This document shows positions 44,430 through 57,350 of a stretch of DNA of 64,000 nt, one piece after another. A model generated the notes under the pieces. It was not told the DNA's origin, searched no databases, and saw only the letters and a program-made list of their open reading frames with translations. Location of the stretch: the NCBI RefSeq assembly GCF_020497125.1, contig NC_059072.1, forward strand, positions 269,682,045-269,746,044, read 5' to 3'. How positions within the stretch are numbered: the first letter of the stretch is position 1; every line of letters begins with the position of its first letter. This DNA is from Mauremys mutica. Taxonomy: Eukaryota; Chordata; Testudines; Geoemydidae. The translations under genes were made by a program, and so were the position numbers.

Positions 44430-44586
44430 CAGGGTGGCCTGTGGGGCGGCAAGTGGGGCAATTTGCCCTGGGCCCCACAGGGGCCCCCACGAGAATATAG
44501 TATTTTATAGTATTGCAACTTTTTTTATGGAAGGGGCCCCTGAAATTGCTTTGCCGCAGGCCCCCTGAATCCTCTGGGCAGCCCTG
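44430..44586. mobile_element. hAT-like short element
   Basis: CAGGGTGGCCTGTGGGGCGG at the left and CTCTGGGCAGCCCTG at the right are imperfect terminal inverted repeats. The interior has GGGGCAATTTGCCCTGGGCC, a TAGTATT stretch and GGGGCCCCTGAAATTGCTTT. No convincing 8-bp duplication remains. Confidence 0.6.
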
Positions 44587-45477
44587 GCACCAACTGTGTA
44601 AGCTTTTCTACCCCGATCCAGTCTATCTGCCTAGAGTTTTTCTAGTGTACCCTTCACCATAGTATCTGAATGCTGAACACAGTCATTAAGATGCACCTCG
44701 CATTCCCCATTGTAGAATTTACTCTTTCCCTTTCTTTTAGCTTCACCAACTCTCCTTACTGTTTTCTTTCTCATTACTGTTGCATTTCTATTACTGGCAG
44801 ACTTCTACAGAAAGGCAAATCTTACAACATGCTTTTAAAATCAGACTACTTCTATAGATGAGAGGTAAGAACGCCCATTTAGTCCTTGACCTCTCTGCTG
44901 AGCGTAACAAAAAGTGTACCAATTAATGTTATTTTTTATCTAGATGCTTGTGCACTGGATTGCAAAACAATCCTACCTTCCTACAAATCCTGACACAACA
45001 TTTCATATATGTACTCTATGAGTTTACAAGTCTGTATATTTCTGCTGTAAATGCTTGACATTTTTTTTTAAAAGCACACCTCGATGAGCAATGGATCACA
45101 GGATAATAAAATCTTAACCAAGCTGAATGTTGGAATCACTTTTTTCTTACAAAGAACAAATTTCACACTGATGTTTCATATAAAGCATAGATGTGTAATA
45201 TCATGGATTTTGAACCCAGGTCTGGGAGTTGTGACATTCTCCAGGGTGCAATCTGAACTGCTTTGTTCCCTTTTGACACTTCTTTGCTGATGAACTGCAG
45301 CTCTGCTCACTCACAGCCACCAGCATTCAAAGTCAATCCCAGCTGAATACATACAGCCAGCCAGCCATGAGTTATATATAGGACAACACCCGCATATCCC
45401 TCAGTCCTAGCTTTGCTCCCCAGAAATGTGCATCTTGTACTGCTCAGTAGCCCACTGGATAGTATAATCTCATAGAT
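44587..45477. other. Unique AT-rich DNA, nothing recognised
   Basis: Two frames of 63 and 68 codons without family features. Confidence 0.4.
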
Positions 45478-45695
45478 CAGAGGTGGGCAAACTACAGCCC
45501 ATGGGCCACATCCGGCCCGCGGGACCCTCCTGCCCGGCCCCTGAGCTCCTGCCCTGGGAGGCTCAACCCTGGCCCCTCCCCTGCTGTTCCTCTTTCCCTA
45601 CAGCCTCAGCTCACCCCACCGCTAGCACAATGCTCTGGGCAGCAGGGCGGCGAGCTCCTGGGGCAGCACAGCTGCACCACCCATGGGAGCACTTA
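45478..45695. mobile_element. hAT element fragment
   Basis: Begins CAGAGGTGGGCAAACTACAG followed by CACATCCGGCCCGCGGGACC, a hAT-style terminus with GC-rich interior. It loses similarity to the family near GCACAGCTGCACCACCC. No right end or target duplication. It supplies the start of a 195-codon frame (45483-46070) that is not a gene. Confidence 0.65.
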
Positions 45696-46203
45696 GTGGA
45701 GGATCACCTGTTCCATCGATTTCTCCAACCAGGCTATTTAAGTCAGAAGAGACACAGGAAGTTTGTCCAATCAATGAGGCAATTTCCTGTTGTGGCTTCA
45801 CTGGACCCTGCGTGTGCCTGTTTCCTGCACCCAACCCCGTTCCCGATTCCTGCTTTGTTCCTGGCTCCTGCCTCACCACTGCCTTCACTCCTGTTCCCAC
45901 TTTGCTTCTCCTACAGTTCCTGTCTTTATGCCTTGCCTCTAATCATCAGTGACCAGTCCTGGCTCCAGCTCTGGCCTCCGACTTCTGACCCTGCCTCCGG
46001 CTTAATCCTTGACTCTGCCACTTGGTATCTGAACTCAGCTCTGTCCCTCAGCTTTGATTCCTGGTTCTGACTCTGGCTTGACCCCTGGCAGCTGGATCTG
46101 GTGCTGACCTTTGGCTTCATTCCCAAACCTGGATGCCTACTCTGCCCACTAGACCTGACTCCTGCTCTGACTACTAGGCCAGACTAACTACAGCCATAAC
46201 AAG
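45696..46203 (+). repeat. Possible LTR-derived repeat
   Basis: A TATA-like CTATTTAAG at about 45737 is followed by CT-rich text of repeated CCTGNCTC-type motifs (GGCTCTGACTCTGGCTTGAC-like). It ends with GACTACTAGGCCAGACTAAC and AACAAGGTGAGT, a splice-donor-like junction. This is the style of an LTR or 5' leader. No paired ends seen. Confidence 0.35.
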
Positions 46204-48160
46204 GTGAGTTAAAAACACAGTTTTCTCCTGAAATGAAGGAACAACTCTCTCCAGTGTAAGGATTTTAAATGTTCTGTTTATTAATGAATGCTACTTTATA
46301 TGAGACGTAATTGCTAGCATTTTAGTCACAGTGCGCTTACGTTACAGATGTATGTATGTACCTTCCCACACATGCATCTCAATAGATATGCCATAGCCTA
46401 GTAATTCACATTTTCCTAGCTGACTTAACTGTGTAATTGTAAGTTTTGTATTTTGGGTATTTGTGTGGTTCTTTTCTGTTAGTGAGAGTTTGGACATTCC
46501 TAGAGCAACAGCATGAATCCCATTGGTGGATACGGACTTTCCATATGTAAGAACATGTCACACTAAGTTTGATTTCTCATGTTTTACAGGATTGCAGTTT
46601 CAGGTGTTCTGTTGGCAGTGAATCTCTTAGAGTTAAAAACCAAAGTGGACGCTGGCCTTAACTTCCACCACACCAGTGGCTGGAGAACAGGCAGTCCATG
46701 CCACTATGGCAATATCATTGAAAACCTACAGGTCACTCATAAGTGTACTACACTATACAGAGTGGTACTGCTATCTGAAAAGATCCCTACTAAGTTGACA
46801 GTGATTTTGACTACTGTGTTGTATCAGTTTAAAGTAACTGGAAACCATTATTTTAACACTATTATGATACAGTGACAATGAAGCATAAGTACACTTTTCG
46901 GGTAGAGTAGTTCATGATAAGTGAAACATGTGGTACAACTGGATACTTACCGTATTTCATTATGTGCTGCAGCCAGACAATGCTCACCAAGGTCACTGTT
47001 TGGCATTTTCAAATGTAATGACACTCGATTGCTTAAGGGAGTTAGCTTTTTAATCCTGCTGTCTCTGGTCTAACTTAGGCAATCAACACAATAGATACAA
47101 TTCTTTACTACAGCTTAGTTATCTTCATGTTGAAGCAGTCATACTTTGTGACCTCTAACAGAGATTTCCTGTGCTTATGACTTCCTTTTATTGCCTACCA
47201 GCTGAGGATCAGTTCCAGCCATTGTTCCTTTGGCAATAATTAATTGTAAAAGATACCAGAGAACACAGCACAGAGCCTGCAAAGCGAGGCATCAGGAAGG
47301 ACAAAAAATTGATAATGTGCCATCTAGAATGATCAAGTTGTCAAGGCTGACATTGATATGAAATCCCCTGTTATTGCAGATGAACCAGTATGATACCAAG
47401 GGGCTGAACGTGAGCCAGATTTGATTTGTCAGCTTGTTGCTGTTATTCTGACAACATTTCAGTGAAATTGTCACATCTGCCAAAATTCTGTTAGAAAATT
47501 GGATCTAGCAAAGAACACCAAACAATCTTATTTTCTAATATTGAGTGTGCTGGATTTCCCCCTGATGAGTCATCAGCCAGCAGCAAGAATGAAGTGTCAC
47601 AACAATCACAAAGATACCATCTGTTTAAGGGAGATGATCCAAAGGCAAACACACATCTTTCTGAACATGCAATTCATCAGATAGGTACTAGTTAATACGG
47701 ATATATGTATATAGATGTACATTGCATCACTGTGCCTCTTTCCTAAAATGTTGTTAAAACATGCAGATAATGTAAATTTGCAATTAGTCTTAATTTTTGT
47801 GCTCTCAACATCTGCTAAAACCAAAAACGAGTTTATTTAAGCTTCCTGTCTGGGGAGCACCTGACATTTGAAAATGTGGAAGATATTTCCATCACCTGTG
47901 CCCCCACCTGGTGTTTACAGAAACTAGCCTTCGGGGACTAGAATACTTCTATTGCATTCACTTAAAAAACCCCAAAAACAAATACAAGCTCTGCTTGTAG
48001 AGTGGTGCTGAATATTGACCACAAACAGGCAGGTACAGGAATCCTAGATGACTACCCCTTCATTGCTAGTCTGGGTGACTGTTTTTTTAGTCACATAATG
48101 TACAGGAGATAACTGTCACAATTTAAAGAAGACTGAACACAGAAGGAGGATGGAGGACTG
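46204..48160. other. Unique DNA, no gene seen
   Basis: Frames of 61-98 codons without family features. No repeat recognised. Confidence 0.4.
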
Positions 48161-49094
48161 AACACGATCTGGAGGATGGTGTGGACTGCACCCTTAGCAA
48201 GTTTGCAGATGACACTAAACTGGGAGGAGTGGTTGATACGCTGGAGGGTAGGGATAGGATACAGAGGGACCTAGACAAATTAGAGGATTGGGCCAAAAGA
48301 AATATGATGAGGTTCAACAAGGACAAGTGCAGAGTCCTGCACTTAGGACGGAAGAATCCCATGCACTGCTACAGACTAGGGACCGAATGGCTGGGCAGCA
48401 GTTCTGCAGAAAAGGACCTAGGGGTTATGGTGGACGAAAAGCTGAATGAGTCAACAGTGTGCCCTTGTTGCCAAGAAGGCTAATGGCATTTTGGGTTGTA
48501 TAAGTAGGGGCATTTCCAGCAGATCAAGGGATGTGATCATTCCCCTCTACTCAGCACTGGTGAGGCCTTATTTGGAGTACTGTGTCCAGTTTTGGGCCTC
48601 ACACTACAAGAAGGATGTGGATAAATTGGAGAGAGTCCAGCGGAGGGCAACAAAAATGATTAGGGGGCTGGAACACATGACTTATGAGGAGAGGCTGAGG
48701 AAACTGGGATTGTTTAGTCTGCAGAAGAGAAGAATGAGGGGGGATTTGATAGCTGCTTTCAACTACCTGAAAGGGGGTTCCAAAGACGATGGATCTAGAC
48801 TGTTCTCAGTGGTAGAAGATGACAGAACAAGGAGTAATGGTCTCAAGTTGCAGAGGGGGAGGTTTAGGCTGGATATTAGGAAAAACTTTTTCACTAGTAG
48901 GGTGGTGAAGAACTGGAATGGGTTACCTAGGGAGGTAGTGGAATCTCCTTCCTTAGAGGTTTTTAAGGTCAGGCTTGACAAAGCCCTGGCTGGGATGATT
49001 TAGTTGGGTTTGGTCCTGCTTTGAGCAGGGGGTTGGACTAGATGACCTCCTGAGGTCCCTTTCAACCCTGAGATTCTATGATTCTATGATTCTA
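48161..49094 (+). mobile_element. CR1 LINE, sense, 5'-truncated, best-preserved 3' end
   Basis: Starts within the RT (GATCTGGAGGATGGTGTGGA) and runs to an intact 3' end: stop at 49003, a 3' UTR with GAGCAGGGGGTTGGACTAGA and GATGACCTCCTGAGGTCCCT, then three ATTCTATG-type units at 49072-49094. Same group as 9593-10712. It is the least decayed CR1 of the window, needing only one frame change to read through, and therefore probably the youngest. Confidence 0.94.
48164..49003 (+). pseudogene. CR1 reverse transcriptase C-terminal part, one frameshift
   Basis: The frame 48181-48483 reads [40 protein letters not shown] and [13 protein letters not shown]. The frame 48446-49003 takes over at [20 protein letters not shown] and goes on with [48 protein letters not shown] and LDKALAGMI, then stop. 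The FADD catalytic pair is intact, unlike the copies at 10 kb and 17.8 kb. A single frame change lies at about 48446-48465. Fingers, endonuclease and ORF1 are absent because of 5' truncation. Confidence 0.93.
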
Positions 49095-52000
49095 AGGCTT
49101 CCTATTCCTAAGCTATAGTAAATTTTAATCTGAAATATTTGTCAGAGCTGAGTAATTATTTGTTGAGGTACGAAGGACCTCATGAAACATGTTTAGATGG
49201 TGGTAATACCTTATAACAATAGTGCCAAAACTTAGTAAAACAAGACTCAAAGAGATAAGGAAATCTGTTATGCCATATACGGTATATATATGTAGCATTA
49301 AATCCTACAGAGACAACAACAATGAATGTAATGCTATTTGGGGGGATTGATTTTCAGTATACCTTCCCTAGTCTTGACTAATGCTGACAGTTGGTTGATT
49401 AATACAATAAGTGAAGAGCGATACAATCTATGGTATAGATGCTGGCTTCAAGATTATTGTCTTATATGCTGCTTTCACTTACATCATCAAGATCTTTTTA
49501 AAACAAATCCTAATGAAAAATAAGTATCTGGTGTTCAGTCTCTTTAAATGTCAAACTAAAAATGGTGTTGCGTCATATAATATTTAGTTGACATGATTTG
49601 CAAAAATATGGGATATATATATATATATAATCAGAACAGACCAAATGAAATAACATTAAAAGCACAGACAGCTGTTTTGTCTACTTAACAAATATTTAGA
49701 TTGGGTACCTATTTTTTTACTGGGCTTTGGAAGGTAAAATGTAATTTAAGTGATTTCTGTAGAGATAAGCACCTGTAGAGCTAAAAGCCTTCATCCATCA
49801 GTAAAAATCCCAAGAGAAGCTAATGTCTGTATACATAAAAAGAGGGACTGCAAAGTTTCAGGGAACCTATTTCTATGTTATACATGTGGTTTCTTTAATT
49901 ACGTTCTCGTATTTTTCTCCTTTTTTGAAAATGCCTAGAAATGTGCTTTTTTCCTTTTTCTTTCTTTCAGAAATCTATGCAATCTGTTGCACAGGAAATT
50001 GAAACTAATGCTGATTTCCAGAACAGAGTATGCTGAAATCTTAAATAGGATACAACCTGCAGAAAAACAGAACCCTCAACTCCTCACATCTATCTTACTA
50101 GCACCTACCATCTTATATACTTGGCCACTAGAAATAGATATGTGAGTGCTGCAACTCATCCTCATCACAGACTGCTGCATATTTTGACACCTTGTGTGAT
50201 ACGTCACAAGCCTTTATTTAAACTTTTTCTAGATTTGCCGTTTAATAATGTAACTGTGTAAAATTATGATTTTACAATGAGTATATGGCTGACACTAATA
50301 TAGTCAATATAAGAATGGGTAAAATCCAAATTCTGAGAATATATGTGTGGATTTGTGTGGATTTATGTGGATATTATTTAATCTGTGTTTTTACATTAAT
50401 AAATAAAAAAGAAGCAATAGTAGCTTTCAGTATTAATCTATGAATGAATTCACAACAATCAAGTGGCAAAATCCATATTTGGACAACTGCTTAATTTCAA
50501 AAGTATCAAGCACCCAGCACTTCCAGGGACCTCTTGGAAAAGAGAGCTAAGGGTACCAAATGGGCTGTAGAGGTGACATATGTGAAATGGATCTCTGCTG
50601 CCTGGAAACGGGACCAAGAAAATTAGCTCATGTCATATATCGATAAATTGCTTAAAGCCAGATTTTCAAATTGAGGCAACTGCATATACATGGTACCTTT
50701 AGGTATGCAAAACCATAGTGGTTTACCCTGTAAATCAGGGGTTTGCACCTATAAATGGTGAGTTAGGTGCCCAACTCACCATATACACTTGCAAATACTT
50801 GGCCTGCATGCACACATTGGTCATAGCCATGTTAGGCATGCATAGATGTACCATATGCACACAATTTCATCTATCCACTTTGAAAATGCAGTCCTTAAGA
50901 TGTTAACAATTTGGAGTCACTATATCGACAAAAATTAATCCAATACTCAGGAGCAAGTGATGCATAAGCAGCCAAATTACATTTGAAACCAATTTAGAAG
51001 AACCATGTTTGAAAAGGAAGTTCAAATTGTGTTTTCATTTAGTTCAAAGCCCTGTATAGATAGAGTTACCTGATGTCATCTTAGGAGGAACCTTAGTTTC
51101 CTTCCTGCAGTTAACAGAACTATTGCTTTATGAGTACCTCTTCATTGTGAAGGAAGATGGGTATAGAATCAATAAAAATGACAACTCAGAATGAAGGAAG
51201 AGTTATAGCCCATAGATGAACCATGTTGCTGTTTTGTGTTTTATTTCTTTGGTGTGAAGGATGGTTGAGGAAAAATTAATTTTGTTTATCAATGGCCACC
51301 ACAAAATGAGGAAGAAACAAAACAAAAATCATGTCAAGACTATCAAGTCTATCAATAACACTAACCTATTTTTAGAGGTGTCCCTACACTGTAAAAAGCC
51401 CTCCAGACTCCAACTTCACAAAATAAAACACCATGCCAGTTCAGTTATTCGCCAGAGTTACAGTAGACCGTTACTGCTTCATATACTCTCATAAAGTTAC
51501 TTATTTAAATACCTTAGCAGCCAGATATTCTGATTGCACAGTCTTGAAACTTTAAATGACGTATGCATGACATTAGCCTTCTCTACTAAAGTACATTGAC
51601 TCTTTTTTTGAGATGCTGAATAATGACACTCTCATTGAAGTGAATGGGAACTGCAGGTGCTCAACACTTTTGAAAGTCTGCCCATGTATTTTTAGGACAG
51701 CAGTATGTACTTAAACTTTTACCCAACATAGTAAGAATATTTCCATCAACAAACCACCTGAACACATGCCTGGAAGCTACCTGAACATTTATAGCCAGAG
51801 TTTATGAGATTATGGATCAATGTATTTGAATTTAACATACCAGGAATTAAGCTATAAATACAGAACATATCCCTAAAATGAGGTATATGAATTAGTGAAG
51901 CTACTACAAAAGAAAATATTAAATAATTCAATCTATTAACAGCATTGGTTTTTGTTCCCACTATATGTATGATGAAAGACTGAAGATTAGAATAAATGAA

Positions 52001-53735
52001 TAAAAAAGAACAAAAGGAAAATGTAAAGAACGAATTACAGGGAAAACAAAATTAAAGCCTCATTGTGTGGGTGGTCTTTCACAGTTTTTGATATGCTGTA
52101 AAAAATCTAGTCTGAATGTAGTTGTCCTGTTATCTTGACAATAAATCTTTCTTTGGAAGAAGGAGTAATCAAGCTGTTATTGTAAAAACCAACATCCAGT
52201 TAATTCTGGTTTGGTCTATAATCAAGTAACTAATGACTTACTATATTGCTTCTTATTTGAAATTTACCTGAAATATGTCCTTATTATCAGTAAAATACCC
52301 TACAAGTTACAACTCAGAACACAATCAAATCTGAAATAATGAGGAGCCTGGCATTAAGCAAGCTATTTCAATTGAAACACAACAAAGGAAATTGAAATGC
52401 TAGAGATAGCCACATGTGATCTGACCTTCTAACCCCCAGCACTATGTGTTCAGACTGCATTTCCCAGCAAAAATAAAATCAACAAATCCTTTCAGTCAGT
52501 ACTTATCAAGATAATTCTGCTAAGGACAGTTTGCTCCTGGTGGTTTTACCCAGCATGTCCTCTATTCTGAAGGAACGATAGATGGTCTGATATTTTCTTC
52601 AGCATATCATAGGAGAACTAAGTAACCTTCGAAAGGGCTGTCATTTTCTCTGTTCTTGATAAGATTGTGTAAAACATGCTTCCTTCTGAAATTAAAAGGA
52701 TTATTGAAATCAACTGCTTTTTAGTATAGACACACTGAAGTGAAGTGAAGTGAAAAGAACACATATCACAAAAGAACAACACTAAAAAGAAGCCATGACT
52801 GCGAGCTGTTTTTAAACGATGTACCATTTCTATGTATAAAAAAAATATCCTTGCAATCACGCTAATTTATATAACATCACATTTAAAATGCCAGGCTTTC
52901 ACGTTGTGACAGATTAAGATGTGATACTGGTCTGAAACATCTAAATGCTACAAGAGTGCCAAATTTGATTAATAAAAGGGTGTGTGTGTACATAATCAGC
53001 AACAATATTTGAAGTGTTTGATGGAGGTACCCATAGAGCTGAATGGTGTATACTTTCATCCCACCATGAGACTGGGGATCAGAGAATTTAAACAGAGCAA
53101 GTATCTCTCCATTTGAGTGGGTGGGCAGAATACTTGCTCTTTTTCTTTGATGATCAGAAGAACTTCCCACTGGAGGGCAGTCAGAATAGAGCTGTTGAAA
53201 CAGAATACATAACTCCAGATTTATTGAGCGGATAGCTCTTTCATCCATTCACTAGCCTGGTGCCAGAAAACGGAAATAAGCCACAGGTTGTCATCCTTAC
53301 ACAATTTTATCCATTATGGATAAAGTTTTGGAAGGTGGCTGGAAGACATAGCATACCATAAAATCCATGTTGTTCAATATTTGTCTGCCCATTTTCCATT
53401 AAGTTACAACTGTGGCATTGTCTAATAAGCACTGATTCTCAGCACCTGTCAAAAGTCCAATTGACTTGCAATATCCAGCAGTTTTGTCACTGCAGTTGAT
53501 TCTTTCATATGAGATTAGACATCATGAGCTCAGAGTTTCTAAAAGCAAAGCATGTCAGGTTTATTTCAAAACTCTCTTAAATTCAGTACACTTGTTTATT
53601 CTTCCTTGTTTTTTTCTGTTTCCCAGGTGTTTTCATATTTTGTCTTTGCCTGTCTTTGAATCTTTATGGAACCAGACAGAAAATACAGATGCATTCTTTC
53701 TGAGCTGGAATGAAAACAATCAGTTGAGAGGAAGA
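49095..53735. other. 4.6 kb of mostly unique DNA, no gene seen
   Basis: Small repeats only: (TA)n at about 49613-49629; three TGTGTGGATT(T/A)-like units at 50343-50373; foldback remnants at about 50495-50530 and 51610-51680; (GAAGT)n at about 52736-52754. Frames of 61-121 codons have no family features. The longest is 52883-53248 (minus). Confidence 0.4.
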
Positions 53736-55765
53736 GTTTAATCAGCAAAAAGTGAATGATAATTGGGAATCATTTAAGAACATCTTATTACACGTTCAAC
53801 AAACCACAATCCCACAATGAAGGAAGAAGTCTGGTGCTGGTTAAAAAACCCAACTGGTTTAGCAGGAAAGTGAAGACAGCTATACATAGATAAATAAAAT
53901 ACATAATACAAATACAAGAAAGGGGAAGTTAATAATAATTAATATAAATCAGAAGTTAAGAATTGTAGAAAATTGATAGGAGAAGCAAAAGGACACAAGG
54001 AGAAATCTATGGCCAGCAGAGTTAAGGATAATAAGAAAGAGGGCTTTTAAAAATATATATGGGGAGGGGGAATCTCGACTATGCTATTGTTCTATTACTA
54101 GATGAAAATGGTAGAATTATCAATAATTCTGAAGAAAAGGCAGATGTGTTCAATAAATATTTCTATTCTGTATTTTGGGAAAAAATTATATACTCTCATC
54201 ATATGATAATGATAACACTCTTCTCATTCCACCAGTATTTCTGGAACATGTTAAACAGAAGCCACTAAAGTTAGACATTTTTAATTCAGCAGTTCTGGAT
54301 AACTTGCATCTAAGAGTTTTAAAAGAGCTGGTTGAGGAGCTTGCTAGATCATTAATGTTGATTTTCAATAAGACTTGCAGCAGTGGAGACATTCCAGAAG
54401 ACTGGAAGAAAGCTAATATTGTGAGAGTTTTTAAAAAGGCTAAACAGGATGAATCAAATACTTATAGTACTGTCAGCCTGACATCAATCCCGGGCAAGAT
54501 AATGGAGCTGTTGATACAGAACTTGATTAATAAAGAATTAAAGTAGGGCAATGTAATGAATGCAAATCACATGAGTTTATGAACAATTGATCATGTCAAA
54601 CTAACTTGATATCTTTTTTGATGAGACTACAAGTTTTGTTGATAAAGGTAATAGTGTTGAGAATAATTTTGTAAAGCAAATGATATTTTGTTTAAAAACC
54701 TAGAATGATTTAAAATTAATATGGCACACATTAGATGGATTAAAAACTGGCTAACTGATAAGTCTGTATTTGTATTGTAAATGGGGAATCATCATCAAGT
54801 ATATGTGCCGTGGGGTCCCACAGGGATTGGTTCTTGGACCTATGCTATTTAATATTTTTAATTAATTACCTGGAAGAAAACATAAAATCATTACTGATTA
54901 AAGGTCACAGATGACGTAAAAATTGGATAAGTGGTAAATAATGAAGAGACAGTTCCCGGATTCAAAGCTATCTGCGCCATGTGGTAAACCGGGCATAAGC
55001 AAACAATATGCATTTTAATACAACTAATGTAAATGTATATATCTAGGAAAAAAGAATTTAGGCCATAATTATGGAATGGGGGACTCTATCCTGGGAATCA
55101 GTGACACTGAAATAGATTTGGGGTCCATGGTGGGTAATCAATTGAACATGAGCTCCCACTGTGGCCAAAAGAGTGAATGAATAAACATCTGAGGATGCAT
55201 AAACAGGGGATTATTGAGTAGGAGTAACAAGATTTTACCTCTGTATTTGGCATCACAACCTCTGTTGGAATACTGTATCCAGTTCAGGTGCCCACAATTC
55301 ACGAAGGATGTTGATAAATTGGAGAGGGTTCAGAGAAGAGCCATCAGAATGATTAAAAGATTAGAAAATATTCCTTATATTGATAGACTCAAAGAGCTCA
55401 ATCTATTTAGTTTAACAAAGAGAAGATTAAGATGTGACTTGATTACAGTCTATAAGTACCTACATGGGTACTGATGATAATAATAATAATGAGCTCGTCA
55501 GATCCAATGACTGAAAGTTGAAGCTAGACAAATTCAGACTGGAAATAAGGTGTAGATCATCAACAGCGAGAGTAATTAACCATTAGAACAATTTACCACG
55601 GGTCATGGTGGAGTCTCTATCGCTGACAATTTTTAAAGCAAGATTGGATGGTTTTCTAAAAGATATGGCTTCACAGTTATTTGGGGGAAGATTAATGGCC
55701 TGTGTTCTACAGGAGGTTAGACTGGATGATTACAATGGCCTCTTTTGTCCTTGGAATGTATTCAT
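53736..55765 (+). mobile_element. Old CR1 LINE, sense, RT to 3' end
   Basis: Begins where the region before the RT is readable in broken frames (around TTTAAGAACATCTTATTACA). It carries RT pieces and ends with GGAGGTTAGACTGGATGATT and CCTCTTTTGTCCTTGGAATG, a CR1 3' UTR. Shares many blocks with 21600-22250, so both belong to one old group. Many stops and indels show it is much older than the copy at 48161. Confidence 0.88.
54059..55474 (+). pseudogene. CR1 reverse transcriptase, old and broken
   Basis: The frame 54059-54268 has LLDENGRIINNSEEKADVFN, the region before the RT. The frame 54175-54546 has LHLRVLKELVEELARSL, GDIPEDWKKANIVRVFKKAK and a worn NYRPVSLTS block (NTYSTVSLTS). After several stops, VPQGLVLGPMLFNIF-like codons appear near 54815-54860, and VTDDVKIG at about 54905-54930 keeps a DD pair. 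The frame 55214-55474 has [25 protein letters not shown] and LFSLTKRRLRCDLITVYKYL. All are conserved RT blocks in order. Confidence 0.88.
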
Positions 55766-55949
55766 CAACATGTTTCAATGAAGACTTCATCAAAATGAAA
55801 CATTTTGAACATATTTTCATTTATTTAAAAATGTTCTCACCAGCTCTGATAAGAATGATTGATTATTATTGTTAGTGCCAGTTCAAGTATGTTAAAGGCT
55901 TCCCAGAAACTGATTTGGTTTCTCCACCACCCAAGTGATTACTCAGTAC

Positions 55950-56091
55950 CAGGGCTTAAATTTATCTGGAGCCAATCGGAGCAGAGCTCGAGTAAATATT
56001 TTCAAACCTGCAGGAGCCCCAGCACGCCCCACTGGGCTAAAGCCCCGAGCCCCAGGGCTCTGGGAAACACTCGGGGAGAATTTAAGCCATG
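55950..56091. mobile_element. hAT-like 142-bp element with near-exact target duplication
   Basis: Begins CAGGGCTTAAATTTATCTGG and ends GGGGAGAATTTAAGCCATG, terminal inverted repeats. Flanks are CTCAGTAC (55942-55949) and TTCAGTAC (56092-56099), 7 of 8 matching. Interior CTAAAGCCCCGAGCCCCAGG. No coding capacity; the 106- and 66-codon frames over it are not genes. Confidence 0.85.
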
Positions 56092-56451
56092 TTCAGTACC
56101 CCTTACTGAAGAGGCTGGTTGGAGGAGATATTTGAGCAGACGGGGAAGTGTTTCAGCACTTCTCAGGTCCAAGCCCTGAACAACTCTTTAGTTCAGTTTC
56201 CCAGACTAAATATGGCAATATTCTAAATTATTAATCATGAGGCTTCACTCATAAATATTTGTAAGGAGCTTTGAGATCCCAGAGGAACTGTCTTAAAGAA
56301 GTGCAAAGTACAATTATCCTCTTGAAACATAATTTTGAACACAGTTTGTAAGTAAGAAAAGGGCCTATTTCAGCATGGAACTGGATTTGTTTTCCCATCT
56401 TTCCTGGGGCTAGTTTTAAGAACTGGCAGTTGAGAAATCTGCTTGTGTATA
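56092..56451. other. Intergenic, nothing recognised
   Basis: No repeat or gene recognised. Confidence 0.4.
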
Positions 56452-56733
56452 CAGGGGTGGCTCCAGGCATCAGTGCATCAAGCGCATGCCTGGGGCAGCA
56501 AGCTGTGGGGGGGGCAGCGTCCCAGTCGCCGTGAGTGTGGCAGTCAGGCAGACTTTGGCGGAATGCCTCCGGGAGGTCCGCCGGTCCCGTGGCTTCGGCG
56601 GCGGGTATGCCAAAGGCGCAGGACTGGCAGATCACCTGCAGAAAGGCCGCCGAATCTGTGTGACCAGCTGGCATGCCACCAAAGCCGCCTGACTGCCGTG
56701 CTTGGGGCAGCAAAAAACATAGAGCCGCCCCTG
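56452..56733. mobile_element. hAT palindromic element with exact 8-bp target duplication
   Basis: Begins CAGGGGTGGCTCCAGGCATC and ends ATAGAGCCGCCCCTG, imperfect terminal inverted repeats. TGTGTATA is present directly on both sides (56444-56451 and 56734-56741). The interior is GC-rich with facing motifs, such as GCATGCCTGGGGCAGCAAGC at the left and GTGCTTGGGGCAGCAAAAAA near the right. No transposase. The 154-codon minus frame and 105-codon plus frame across it are composition artefacts. Confidence 0.92.
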
Positions 56734-57350
56734 TGTGTATACCAATTATATCCTGAATAATTTCTCAGGACCTTTCAAGATTTGTAAAACCCCTTTGATG
56801 TACCAACTAATCAATCAATCTCTGCAAATCAGGCATTACCTGCTCTCATGAGTAAATTTTCTAGACTCAGACAATATCCTCTAAATTGTTTCAGCCTAAG
56901 GCTTCCTTTTTGATAATTTCTGCACATACACTTGGTGCTGTAAAATCTTAGTCAACACTGGTATGTCTGCAAGAGCAGACACCCCAGAGGATGAGAGAAG
57001 CTTTGGTTTAATGCCCACAATATTTCTTTATGTAGTCATGTGTAAGGAGTTGATGTTTTTACTGCTTCAACAATCATTCAGACATCCACAAATCTATAGT
57101 AGGCTTAATAAGAACTACTCACTGGTCTGTTGGAGAGTCTCAGAAATACCTGTGGTAGATCTGTCCACTAGTTTAGCACTTCTGACACTTTGGTTCAGAT
57201 TCATGTCACAATGAATATTTAAGGCTTCAATTCACTGGAGTGTGGCCCATTTCCCTTCTAGGTCAATGCCTTCCATAACTTTAAAGTTTTGTCCTCCATT
57301 GGCTTTAAAATATAGTTTCACTTGCTGGCTCCCATAGATTTGTGACATTG
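56734..57350. other. Unique DNA, nothing recognised
   Basis: The 83-codon frame 56963-57214 has no family features. Confidence 0.4.

Noticed and set aside
45483..46070. 195-codon plus frame, the second-longest ORF in the window
   Set aside because: It runs from a hAT fragment into a CT-rich LTR-like stretch, has Pro/Ser/Leu low complexity and no domain motif.
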